Below, piece after piece: positions 9,485 to 18,550 of a DNA stretch of 64,000 nucleotides. The DNA is from an uncultured Collinsella sp. (GTDB lineage: Bacteria; Actinomycetota; Coriobacteriia; Coriobacteriales; Coriobacteriaceae): assembly GCA_900557455.1 (NCBI GenBank), contig USSM01000005.1:10284-74283 (forward strand), in the 5' to 3' direction. Position 1 is the first letter of the stretch, and the number at the start of each line of letters is the position of its first letter. Made by a program: the position numbers and the translations under genes. The notes under the pieces were generated by a model, which saw nothing but the letters and a program-made list of their open reading frames with translations, was not told the DNA's origin and ran no database searches.

Positions 9485-10075
9485 TTACGTTTTGCTGGGC
9501 ACGTCCAGCGGAAGCAGCTCCCTAAAAGCGGAGTCGCCTTCGCCCACGTCTACCAAGCACCAACGCTTATGACGGTCGATCTTCTTTACACGGGCCTCTT
9601 GCCCTACCAAGGGCCCCTGCTCTATGTGCAACACGCCGTCTTCTATGCGGGCGACGCTGTTGCGCACCACGCCGTCGTCGTCGAGCACACTGCGGTACCA
9701 GTCCTGTGCATCGTCCGGCATGGGCGCATAGGCCCGCTCCCTGCTGCCGGCAATGCGGCAGCCAAAACTCAACTGGGCCAAAGCCTTGTCGAGAAGGGCG
9801 GCATCGCGCGTGGCGACGAAGAAGTATTCCTTATACATGGGTTTGGTTTGGAGCGACCAGGCGCCGTCCCGCTTAAACCAGAACTCCTTTTGCATCACAA
9901 AAGCGTCCTGCATCAGCTCGTGCGGGATAATGCGGCGGACCTTTTCGCAGGTCTCGCGCTCTTTACCATGGGGGGTGTGGACCAGATACCAGCGGACGCG
10001 GCCGTGCTGGCTGTTGGTAGTAGTGCCGCTAAAGGCGCCCGGCAGCTGCTCTTGGCGCCGCATTGTCTGTTCCAT
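9485..10075 (-). CDS. NusG-family transcription antiterminator (LoaP/RfaH/UpxY-like)
   Basis: 196 residues. A NusG N-terminal domain (NGN) begins at RVRWYLVHTPHGKERETCEK, and a KOW-like C-terminal segment follows (IEQGPLVGQEARVKKIDRHK, then WCLVDV). Paralogues of this kind are known to keep RNA polymerase elongating through long polysaccharide operons. Being the first gene of the capsule operon strongly supports that role. The ATG at 10075 has GGGGG six bases upstream. The promoter region upstream is flanked by inverted repeats (see 10160-10295). Whether it belongs to the LoaP, RfaH or UpxY branch cannot be decided here. Confidence 0.85.
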   Translation of the reverse strand: MEQTMRRQEQLPGAFSGTTTNSQHGRVRWYLVHTPHGKERETCEKVRRIIPHELMQDAFVMQKEFWFKRDGAWSLQTKPMYKEYFFVATRDAALLDKALAQLSFGCRIAGSRERAYAPMPDDAQDWYRSVLDDDGVVRNSVARIEDGVLHIEQGPLVGQEARVKKIDRHKRWCLVDVGEGDSAFRELLPLDVPSKT

Positions 10076-10159
10076 CTCTCGCCCCCTTTTCTTGCTCCGC
10101 GACGCACGCGAATGCAGGGGCGTTAAGAACAGACTTCTCGCTCGCAGCTAGGCGCAGTC

Positions 10160-10295
10160 GCAAAAGTACAGGTTTTTGTAGAGGCGTATGGAGATGCACC
10201 CATTCGCGGCGCATTTTATGCAATCTGGGAAAACGCGAGCAGTTTGCTCGTATAATGAACTCAGTCGAAAGATACAAAAACCTGTACCTTTTTGC
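10160..10295. promoter_or_regulatory. Inverted-repeat-flanked promoter region, possible invertible switch
   Basis: GTACAGGTTTTTGTA at 10166-10180 recurs as an exact inverted copy at 10273-10287. Including the outer flank (GC plus an A run), the arms match over about 21 bases with a two-base gap. The 92-base interior contains a TATAAT at 10251-10256 (plus strand) preceded by the palindrome CGAGCAGTTTGCTCG (10236-10250). This is the only sizeable gap before the capsule operon, so a promoter for the NusG-like gene must lie here or nearby. The layout resembles invertible promoters of capsule loci, but no recombinase gene is in the window. Confidence 0.5.
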
Positions 10296-10302
10296 ACAAC
10301 AA

Positions 10303-10328
10303 AAAAGCCGCTCTAACCAGCGGCTTTT
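10303..10328. terminator. Bidirectional hairpin terminator
   Basis: AAAAGCCGCT and AGCGGCTTTT form a 10-bp stem with a 6-base loop, with an A run on one side and a T run on the other. It lies between the thrS end and the capsule promoter region. Confidence 0.75.
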
Positions 10329-10346
10329 CTTCTATAGACAACAAAA

Positions 10347-10378
10347 AAAGGCGACCGCCCGCGAGGACGATCGCCTTT
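10347..10378 (-). terminator. thrS terminator
   Basis: GC-rich hairpin (outer stem AAAGGCGA/TCGCCTTT) followed on the minus strand by a run of T. It lies 23 bases past the thrS stop. Confidence 0.85.
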
Positions 10379-10400
10379 ATTAGTTCTTGTATTATTTGTG

Positions 10401-12164
<1,764 letters not shown>

Positions 12165-12234
12165 GGGTATGTTTTCTCCTCTCGGATGCCTGGTGCAAGT
12201 GCGTGCGATGCGCTCGGCGTTTTTGACTTGCATC

Positions 12235-12262
12235 ATTATAGGCAGGTTGCCTTGGTATACAA
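12235..12262 (-). promoter_or_regulatory. thrS promoter
   Basis: Minus strand: TTGTAT (12262-12257), a 16-base spacer, then a perfect TATAAT (12240-12235), about 70 bases before the thrS start codon. Confidence 0.65.
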
Positions 12263-12263
12263 G

Positions 12264-12294
12264 CGCCCGCCGCACCTTAATGGCACGGCGGGCG
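12264..12294. terminator. Hairpin after the zinc-ribbon gene
   Basis: CGCCCGCCG/CGGCGGGCG, a 9-bp stem about 110 bases past the stop of the zinc-ribbon gene. A short T run follows only on the plus strand (ATTTTC), so it may be a weak terminator. It nearly touches the thrS -35 box. Confidence 0.5.
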
Positions 12295-12404
12295 ATTTTC
12301 TACGCATGCTTCATCGTGTGGGGGCGGGGCTACGGGATGCGCGCGGCTTGCGCGGGATGCCCGCGGTGCGCCCGTGGCTTACGGCCGGCCCGACGATGGA
12401 TGCG

Positions 12405-12836
12405 TTACTGGATGCGAGTTCGGCAGTAGGGGCAGACCTTCCAGTGCGCGTCGAGCGGGCGATGGCAGCTGGGGCACACGTTGCGAACCTGGGTATCGCA
12501 CACGGGGCAGACCACAAAGTCTTTCTCGATGGGGGCACCGCACTGCGGGCAGGTGCCGTACTGGGCAAGCTGGCGCTCGCGCAGGGCCATATCCAGCTCC
12601 TGCTCCTCGCGGTCGGCCGCGTAGGAGTGCGGGCGCAGGACCAGGTAGGCGATGAGGCCCACAAACGGGATGAGGGCGATGATGCCCCATGCCACGTAGG
12701 CGCTGGCACCGCGGCGGCGAGCGTCGATGAACACATAGACGACCGACAGCACGTACAGGGCGATGATAAAGCCAACAAAGGCATAGATGACGCCCATAAG
12801 CTGCGGCGACATGAGCTCAGAGATGTACTTGGACAT
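12405..12836 (-). CDS. Membrane protein with double zinc ribbon
   Basis: 143 residues. Two hydrophobic helices near the N-terminus (about residues 12-36 and 48-66; the second ends LIAYLVLRPHS) resemble the PLDc_N/cytochrome-oxidase-like two-helix module. An acidic linker and four CxxC pairs follow (CPQC, CPVC, CPSC, CPYC), forming two zinc ribbons in the cytoplasm. Function is unknown; such proteins are common hypothetical genes in actinobacteria. It is monocistronic and transcribed towards thrS, with the hairpin array lying upstream. The call is structural only. Confidence 0.8.
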   Translation of the reverse strand: MSKYISELMSPQLMGVIYAFVGFIIALYVLSVVYVFIDARRRGASAYVAWGIIALIPFVGLIAYLVLRPHSYAADREEQELDMALRERQLAQYGTCPQCGAPIEKDFVVCPVCDTQVRNVCPSCHRPLDAHWKVCPYCRTRIQ

Positions 12837-12936
12837 TGAGGTGTACCTTTCGGAATATTTACAGTCCGGTTAAGTTTACCACGGGGTTTGTTTATATGGG
12901 ACCACGGCTGGGTACGGGGCTGGCCAGGACACAAAC

Positions 12937-13474
12937 ATCTCAATCTTTAACAGCTGCTTGGCAAATAAGGGTCTAGGTGTTACAGATCGAGACACAGGGG
13001 TCCCTCCCCGACTTCAATCTCAATCTGTAACATCTTGGGCCCCAAAACCCCTCTTACTGTTACAGATCGAGACATTCAAAATCCGTCGGAAGGTTTGTCT
13101 TGATCTGTAACATCTACAACCCAAATCATCAGCTAACTGTTACAGATCGAGATGAACGGTGAGCCCTCCGTTAAATATCTCAATCTGTAACAACAACTCG
13201 GCAAAAACAGGTCTAACTGTTACGGATTTAGACATTCGAAACCGACTGATTGGTTCATCTAAATCTATAACATCTAGACCCCAAAACGGTCCCTAGATGT
13301 TATATATCGAGACAGAAGAATCTCTCCCTGACTTTAAATCTCAATCTGTAACACATAGGACCGATTTCCCCTCTTGCTGTTATAGAACGAGACAAACGGA
13401 GGACCCGCCTGGCAAACGTCTCGATCTGTAACATCTGGAACCCAGTTCTTCTGCTTACTGTTACAGAACGAGAC
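12937..13474. repeat. Array of six hairpin units with an exact 80-bp period
   Basis: A 16-base arm (consensus TGTTACAGATCGAGAC) starts at 12978, 13058, 13138, 13218, 13298, 13378 and 13459. Its inverted copy (GTCTCGATCTGTAACA-like) starts at 12937, 13017, 13097, 13177, 13257, 13338 and 13418. Each direct arm pairs with the inverted arm 23-24 bases later, giving six hairpins joined by 24-25-base linkers, with one unpaired arm at each end. Loops differ from unit to unit. In unit four both arms change together (GATTTAGA at 13218-13233 and TCTAAATC at 13257-13272), so the pairing is kept. No open frame spans it. It fills the gap between two divergent genes. Confidence 0.9.
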
Positions 13475-13493
13475 AAGCCTCGACACCAGGGGC

Positions 13494-13537
13494 GGCAGAC
13501 GAGGTCACCGATGGTCCTGAGTCTCCCCTCGTCTGCC
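13494..13537. repeat. Unrelated hairpin at the end of the array
   Basis: GGCAGACGAGG and CCTCGTCTGCC form a perfect 11-bp stem with a 22-base loop, 20 bases after the last array arm. The loop is the same size as in the array, but the stem sequence is unrelated. There is no T run, so it is not an obvious terminator. Confidence 0.7.
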
Positions 13538-13610
13538 GTTGGCGGATGCTGCGGGGCTGTTCGCCGCATTGCCGCTGCGCTGGGGATGTGCAGACCGTAG
13601 GATAGTCCTA

Positions 13611-13625
13611 TTGACAGCCTGTCAA
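13611..13625. promoter_or_regulatory. Palindromic operator before the GlpA-like operon
   Basis: TTGACAGCCTGTCAA is a perfect palindrome (7-1-7) ending 17 bases before the GTG start and just before the GGGAGG ribosome site. It is similar in shape to Crp/Fnr-type boxes but with a 5-base centre. It probably binds a dimeric regulator; which one is unknown. Confidence 0.55.
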
Positions 13626-13642
13626 CTTGTCTGGGAGGCACC

Positions 13643-15124
13643 GTGGCAGAAACGTTTGATATCGCAATTGTGGGCGCGGGCATCACCGGGTGCGCCATCG
13701 CGCGGCAGCTCGCGCGCTATGACCTGTCCATTTGCGTGGTCGAAGCGGCCAACGACATCGCCCTGGGCGCGTCGAAGGCCAACGGCGGCCTGGTGCACGC
13801 CGGCTACGATCCGGCGCCGGGCACGGTAAAGGCGCAGGTCAACGCCCGTGGTTGCGAGCTATATGGCACGTGGGCCCAGGAGCTGGGATTTTTGTTCCGC
13901 CGCACCGGGTCGATGGTGCTGGGTTTCAACGACGAAGACCGCGCACACCTGGAGAAGCTGCGTAGCAATGGGCTGGCAAGCGGCGTGCCCGAGCTGTCGA
14001 TTATCGGCCCCGAACGCATCCATAAGCTAGAGCCGCGTGCCAGCGTCAACGCAACATGCGCGCTGTGGTGCCCTTCGACCGGTTATGTCGACCCATTTGA
14101 AGTGGCCATCGCCGCGTTGGAGAACGCGGTCGCCAACGGCGTGACGTTTATGCGCTCCGCACCGGTGGAGGCGATTGAGGTTGCCGGCGGCGCTGACGGG
14201 GGCGTTGCTACCGACGGCAATGGCCGCGCGCGCTTTACGCTGGTGACGCCCGCCGGCGACGCACACTGCCGTTACCTAATCAATGCCGCGGGCAACGGCG
14301 CCGCGGACATCTCGCATATGGCGGGCGCCGAGGAGTTCCAGATGATCTGGCGCCAGGGCAACATTGTGGTGCTGGACAAGGAGCCGTGCGCGCTCATGCC
14401 GCTCTACCCCGTTCCCACGCCGGTGTCCAAGGGCGTTATCGTCACGGGCACCGTACATGGCAACACCGTGATTACCGCGACGGCCGCGGTGCGCGAGCCT
14501 GGCGACACGCAGACCTATGCGAGCGATGTCGACGCGCTGCTGAGCGGCGCGCGCAAGCTGGTGCCCGATCTGGACACGCGCCGCGTGGTGCGCGCGTTTG
14601 CCGGCGGTCGTCCGGTCATTAAGGGAACGAACGACTTTTTTATTGGGCAGTCGGCCGTGGTGCCGGGGCTGTTCCAGGCGGCGGGCATTCAGTCGCCGGG
14701 CGTGGCAAGCGCGCCGGCCATTGCCGAGCGCATGGAGCAGGTACTGCACAATGCCGGCGTGGTCCTGCACGAGCGCGGCGACTGGGACCCGATTCGCCAT
14801 GCGCCGGACGACTTTGACCGCGCCCCGCTTGCGCGCAAGGAAGAGCTCATTGAGTCCGACCCCGCGTGGGGGCAGATCGTCTGCCGCTGCGAGACGGTGC
14901 CCGAGGCCGAGATTGTTGCCGCGATTCGACGCCGCCCGGGTGCGGTTTCGGTCGAGGGCGTCAAACGCCGCTGCCGCGCCGGCATGGGTCGGTGCCAGAG
15001 CGGCTTTTGTCAGAGCCGCGTGGTGGCGATCCTGGCGCGTGAGCTGGGGTGTGACCCCAGCAAGGTGCTGCTGGAGGATGACGGATCTTGGCTGGTCGAG
15101 GGGCCGCTGAAGGGGGTGCGCTAG
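13643..15124 (+). CDS. FAD-dependent glycerol-3-phosphate dehydrogenase-like oxidoreductase (GlpA type)
   Basis: 493 residues. A DAO-type FAD domain starts FDIAIVGAGITGCAIARQLA (Rossmann GxGxxG) and is followed by GASKANGGLVHAGYD. The C-terminal BFD-like domain has a four-Cys set (VCRCE, then RRCRAGMGRCQSGFC) that normally holds a [2Fe-2S] cluster. This matches the GlpA-like proteins of anaerobes, which oxidise glycerol-3-phosphate or a related hydroxy acid. The GTG start has GGGAGG five bases upstream. The next gene starts 2 bases after the stop, and the third follows closely, forming a GlpA-GlpB-like-DUF1667 operon. L-2-hydroxyglutarate-type substrates cannot be ruled out. Confidence 0.85.
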   Translation: MAETFDIAIVGAGITGCAIARQLARYDLSICVVEAANDIALGASKANGGLVHAGYDPAPGTVKAQVNARGCELYGTWAQELGFLFRRTGSMVLGFNDEDRAHLEKLRSNGLASGVPELSIIGPERIHKLEPRASVNATCALWCPSTGYVDPFEVAIAALENAVANGVTFMRSAPVEAIEVAGGADGGVATDGNGRARFTLVTPAGDAHCRYLINAAGNGAADISHMAGAEEFQMIWRQGNIVVLDKEPCALMPLYPVPTPVSKGVIVTGTVHGNTVITATAAVREPGDTQTYASDVDALLSGARKLVPDLDTRRVVRAFAGGRPVIKGTNDFFIGQSAVVPGLFQAAGIQSPGVASAPAIAERMEQVLHNAGVVLHERGDWDPIRHAPDDFDRAPLARKEELIESDPAWGQIVCRCETVPEAEIVAAIRRRPGAVSVEGVKRRCRAGMGRCQSGFCQSRVVAILARELGCDPSKVLLEDDGSWLVEGPLKGVR

Positions 15125-15125
15125 G

Positions 15126-16484
15126 ATGACGACGCTTGATATGCGCGACGAACGCGCGGAGGCCGGAGCTGCAGCGTCAGTGTCAACGCAGACCTTCGAC
15201 GTAGTCGTTATCGGCGGCGGCCCTGCCGGCATGGCGGCCGCGCTTGCCGCGCATAAGGCCGACGCGCGCGTGGCCATCGTGGAGCGCGAGCAGCATCTAG
15301 GAGGAATCCTCCGCCAGTGCATCCACCCCGGATTTGGCCTGTCGCACTTTAAGCAGGAACTCACCGGTCCCGAGTACGCGCAGCGCTTTATCGACCAGGT
15401 GCGCGCGACCGACATTGCGCTGTTCCTGGGCAGCATGGTGCTTGGGATCGATTCGAGCGAGTCCACGGAAGACGCCGCACTCCACACCGTCACGCTCATG
15501 AGCCGTGCCGGCATGTTGCAGCTCACCGGACGCGCGGTCGTCCTTGCTATGGGATGCCGCGAGCGCACGCGCAGCGAGATCAAGATCCCCGGCAGCCGCC
15601 CCGCCGGCGTGTTTACGGCTGGCCTGGCGCAGCGATACATCAATATCGAAAATCTCAAGCCCGGCTCGCGTGCCGTCATTTTGGGCTCGGGCGACATCGG
15701 GCTGATCATGGCGCGCCGCTGTACGCTCGAGGGAATTTCGGTCGAGGGCGTGTACGAACTCATGCCGTACGCCAACGGTCTGCGCCGCAACGTCAAGAAC
15801 TGCCTGGACGACTTTGGCATTCCGCTTCACCTGTCCACTACCGTCACGCGCGTAATCGGACACGATCGCGTGGAGGCCGTCGAGGTGAGTCGGTTCGACG
15901 AGCGCCTGGCACCCATTCCGGGGACCGAGCGCATTGTTCCGTGCGACACGCTACTGCTTTCAGTGGGCCTGATTCCCGAGAACGAGCTTTCGGTGGGCGC
16001 GGGCGTTGAACTTGACCCGCACACGCGCGGCGCCGTGGTGGACCAGAGCCTGCAAACGAGCGTGCCGGGCATCTTTGCCTGCGGCAACGTACTGCACGTG
16101 CACGACCTGGCCGACAACGTGACGACCGAGTCCGAGCGCGCCGGTGCAGCTGCGGCGGCGTACGCGCTGGGTGGCAGTGCGGATCTCAAGACGAGCCCGG
16201 GTTGCCAGCTCACGGTCTCCCCCGCTGGCATTGCAGGCTACGCGCTGCCGGGACGCAATACGGCCGTGGCACTCACCAAACTCAACTTCCGCGTGCGCCG
16301 ACCGGTCGACGCCGCCCGCGTGCGCATTCTGGCAGGCGACGATGAACTATTCACAGGCAAGGTCCGCCCGTTTAAACCGAGCGTAATGGAAAGCTTCCCT
16401 CTGCCGGCAAAGATGATTCAGCGCGCACTAGACCTGGGTGTTAGCGAGATTGTCCTGTCCGTCGATCCCATTGAGGAGGCGTAG
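15126..16484 (+). CDS. NAD(P)/FAD-dependent oxidoreductase, partner of the GlpA-like protein
   Basis: 452 residues of the pyridine-nucleotide disulfide oxidoreductase family. The FAD motif is VVVIGGGPAGMAAALAAHKA near residue 28; next come the conserved LRQCIHPGFG, a second Rossmann motif AVILGSGDIGLIMARR and the FAD-binding FACGNVLHVHDLADNV. In the common three-gene set it passes electrons between the GlpA-like dehydrogenase and a carrier. It starts 2 bases after the preceding stop. The exact electron partner is not shown by the sequence. Confidence 0.85.
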   Translation: MTTLDMRDERAEAGAAASVSTQTFDVVVIGGGPAGMAAALAAHKADARVAIVEREQHLGGILRQCIHPGFGLSHFKQELTGPEYAQRFIDQVRATDIALFLGSMVLGIDSSESTEDAALHTVTLMSRAGMLQLTGRAVVLAMGCRERTRSEIKIPGSRPAGVFTAGLAQRYINIENLKPGSRAVILGSGDIGLIMARRCTLEGISVEGVYELMPYANGLRRNVKNCLDDFGIPLHLSTTVTRVIGHDRVEAVEVSRFDERLAPIPGTERIVPCDTLLLSVGLIPENELSVGAGVELDPHTRGAVVDQSLQTSVPGIFACGNVLHVHDLADNVTTESERAGAAAAAYALGGSADLKTSPGCQLTVSPAGIAGYALPGRNTAVALTKLNFRVRRPVDAARVRILAGDDELFTGKVRPFKPSVMESFPLPAKMIQRALDLGVSEIVLSVDPIEEA

Positions 16485-16488
16485 GGTC

Positions 16489-16887
16489 ATGAGCATAAAC
16501 GCGATAGAAACGCAGCAGTTCAACTGCACCACCTGCCCATCCGAGTGCCTCCTGACCGTAGAGGTCGAGCGCAACGCAGACGGCGCCGTGGTAGAGGTGC
16601 GCTCCGTGACCGGCAACAGCTGCCCGCGCGGTGATACGTTCGCGCATCAGGAGCTCACCTGCCCCATGCGCGTACTCACTACCACCGTTGCCGTATCCAG
16701 CGGCGACGAGGCACTGTTGCCCGTGCGCACGGTCGAAGCAATCCCGCTGGCACTCCACGCCCAAGCCATGAACCTCATCCGCGGCCTGGTCGTCAAAGCC
16801 CCAGTCCGCATGGGCGACGTCGTTCTAGAAGACCTCCTCAACACGGGCATAGACCTCATCGCCAGCATGGACATCGACCCTGCCTAG
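16489..16887 (+). CDS. DUF1667 iron-sulfur-type small protein
   Basis: 132 residues with C13, C16 and C20 (NCTTCPSEC) and C45 (GNSCPRG), a pattern that could bind a metal or Fe-S centre. It matches the DUF1667 family that regularly ends GlpA/oxidoreductase operons, so it is probably the small electron-transfer subunit. The start is the ATG at 16489, 4 bases after the upstream stop (TAGGGTCATG), rather than an earlier in-frame start inside the previous gene. No enzymatic role is proven. Confidence 0.82.
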   Translation: MSINAIETQQFNCTTCPSECLLTVEVERNADGAVVEVRSVTGNSCPRGDTFAHQELTCPMRVLTTTVAVSSGDEALLPVRTVEAIPLALHAQAMNLIRGLVVKAPVRMGDVVLEDLLNTGIDLIASMDIDPA

Positions 16888-16946
16888 GTAGCTCATTTGG
16901 GACGGGGCTCTTTTAGCCACCCCGCCATCCACCCCACCCTCCACAA

Positions 16947-17006
16947 TTGCGGTGAAATAGTTCCTGATTTCCGCCAAAACCCCGGCATGGAACTATTTCA
17001 CCGCAA
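16947..17006. repeat. Intergenic palindrome family, copy 1
   Basis: TTGCGGTGAAATAGTTCC (16947-16964) and its exact inverse GGAACTATTTCACCGCAA (16989-17006), an 18-bp stem with a 24-base loop. Flanking CCACA/TGTGG can extend the pairing. It lies in the short gap before the M24 peptidase. Confidence 0.9.
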
Positions 17007-17060
17007 CTTATGTGGGGGCGCATGGGATACCATGGTGGCAACCTAGCGAAAGGACGATGT

Positions 17061-18149
17061 ATGGCACATGTCGATGACCAGCGCGTGGCGCGCGTGCTCG
17101 ATGCGCTCGAGGCTCAGCACCCCGGCGCGCAGCTGCTTGTGAACGACCCGTGGTCGATCTACTATCTGACCGGCTTTTATGCCGATATGTTCGAGCGTTT
17201 TTGCGGCGTGCTGCTCGCACGCGATGCCGAGCCGGTGATCTTGGTCAACGCGCTGCATCAGCTGCCCGAGTACGACAATGCCCGCGTCGCCTATCACACC
17301 GATACCGACGTCGTGACCGACACCATCGCGCGCGAAATCGATCCTGCCAAGCCTCTCGGCATCGACACCGTTATGCGCTCTGGCTTTTTGATGCCCCTTA
17401 TTGATCGTCACGCCGCGAGCGAGTTCTTCCTGGGCGACTTTGCCGTCACCGCCGCACGCACCCACAAGGACGAAGCCGAGCAGAAGCTCATGCGCGTATC
17501 CTCGGCCGCCAACGATGCCGTGATGGCCGACGCCATCGAGCTCGTTCACGAGGGCGTGACGGAGCGCGAAATTGCCGACCAGATGCTCGGCCTGTACCGC
17601 AAGCACGACTGCGAGGGCTTTAGCTTTCCGCCCATCGTGAGCTTTGGCGCCAACGCCGGCGACCCGCATCATGAACCCGACGACACCGTGCTCAAGCGCG
17701 GCGACGTGGTGCTGTTCGACATTGGCGGACGCCGCTGCAACTACTGCTCGGACATGACGCGCACGTTCTTTTGGGGCGAGTCGGACGAGGAAACGGCGCG
17801 CATCTACGATATCGTGCGCCGCGCCAACGAGGCCGCCGAGGCACTCATCGCACCGGGTGTGCGCATGTGCGATCTGGACCGCGCCGCGCGCGACGTAATT
17901 GAGGAGGCAGGCTATGGGCAGTACTTTACACACCGTCTGGGACACTCGATCGGCCTGCAGGACCACGAGCCGGGCGACGTCTCACTCGTCAACGAGCAGG
18001 TCGTAGAGCCGGGCATGACGTTCTCCATCGAGCCGGGCATCTACCTCCCCGGCCGCACCGGCGTCCGCATCGAGGACCTTGCCCTGGTCACCGAGTCCGG
18101 CGTCGAGATCCTCAACGCCTACCCCCACGACCCAGTCCGCCTAGACTAG
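17061..18149 (+). CDS. M24 family Xaa-Pro aminopeptidase-like metallopeptidase
   Basis: 362 residues. An N-terminal creatinase-like domain (WSIYYLTGFYADMFERF) is followed by the pita-bread domain with the five metal ligands in order: the Asp pair in FDIGGRRCNYCSDMTRTFFW, His in RLGHSIGLQDHEPG, and two Glu in FSIEPGIYL and GVRIEDLALV. It cleaves an N-terminal residue preceding proline in the cytoplasm; small substrates other than Xaa-Pro peptides are possible. The chosen start is the ATG at 17061 (MAHVDDQR) with AAAGGA upstream; the longer frame would run into the palindrome. Confidence 0.9.
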   Translation: MAHVDDQRVARVLDALEAQHPGAQLLVNDPWSIYYLTGFYADMFERFCGVLLARDAEPVILVNALHQLPEYDNARVAYHTDTDVVTDTIAREIDPAKPLGIDTVMRSGFLMPLIDRHAASEFFLGDFAVTAARTHKDEAEQKLMRVSSAANDAVMADAIELVHEGVTEREIADQMLGLYRKHDCEGFSFPPIVSFGANAGDPHHEPDDTVLKRGDVVLFDIGGRRCNYCSDMTRTFFWGESDEETARIYDIVRRANEAAEALIAPGVRMCDLDRAARDVIEEAGYGQYFTHRLGHSIGLQDHEPGDVSLVNEQVVEPGMTFSIEPGIYLPGRTGVRIEDLALVTESGVEILNAYPHDPVRLD

Positions 18150-18173
18150 CCCTTACCCAATAGCCCCTCAATA

Positions 18174-18240
18174 AGTTGCGGTGGAATAGTTCCCAGATTG
18201 GCCCGCAGAGGCATAATCCAGGAACTATTTCACCGCAACT
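18174..18240. repeat. Intergenic palindrome family, copy 2
   Basis: Left arm AGTTGCGGTGGAATAGTTCC (18174-18193) and right arm GGAACTATTTCACCGCAACT (18221-18240), with a single G/T mismatch in a 20-bp stem. It lies between the convergent M24 peptidase and surface protein genes. Confidence 0.88.
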
Positions 18241-18280
18241 GCCATGGGGCCAAGTCGACCAATTTGACAGTCTAGAGATG

Positions 18281-18442
18281 CGCCACGAAAACGGGCTATC
18301 TACTACGTTTAACCCGCATGGGTCGACCATGCGGGTCTTTTTTGAAAATTGGCAAGCCATCTACCTGCGGTTTTAATTTCGCAATTCTCGGCGTGGTCGA
18401 GGGTTACCGACCAAGCGTAGTAGATAGGCCCATTTCGTGGCG
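18281..18442. mobile_element. 162-bp MITE-like element, copy A
   Basis: The ends are terminal inverted repeats of about 30 bases (CGCCACGAAA at each end, then TATCTACTACG), matching at 27 of 30 positions. There is no open frame. The interior has a perfect hairpin (CCCGCATGG/CCATGCGGG) followed by six T, which would act as a terminator on the plus strand. A second copy of exactly the same length is at 41236-41397. No target-site duplication was evident. Confidence 0.8.
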
Positions 18443-18477
18443 AGCAAATCACTCTAGGGCTCAGGGCAGCCAAACGA

Positions 18478-18520
18478 AAGGCCTCCCGGTCCTCGTGGTT
18501 TACGAGGACCGGGAGGCCTT
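18478..18520 (-). terminator. Terminator of the giant surface protein gene
   Basis: Perfect 19-bp stem (AAGGCCTCCCGGTCCTCGT and its inverse) with a 5-base loop, about 30 bases past the stop. A short T-rich run follows on either strand. Confidence 0.85.
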
Positions 18521-18550
18521 CTTGTGTCCTAGAGCTTCATGAGCTCGGCG

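Noticed and set aside
12165..12310. T-box riboswitch before thrS
   Set aside because: No T-box consensus or antiterminator was found and the promoter is only about 70 bases from the start.
12937..13474. CRISPR array
   Set aside because: Repeats are 16 bases, alternate in orientation and pair with each other; no cas genes or leader are nearby.
12937..13474. Integron attC array
   Set aside because: Arms contain GTTACAG, which does not fit the GTTRRRY core; units are 80 bp with no cassette genes and no integrase.
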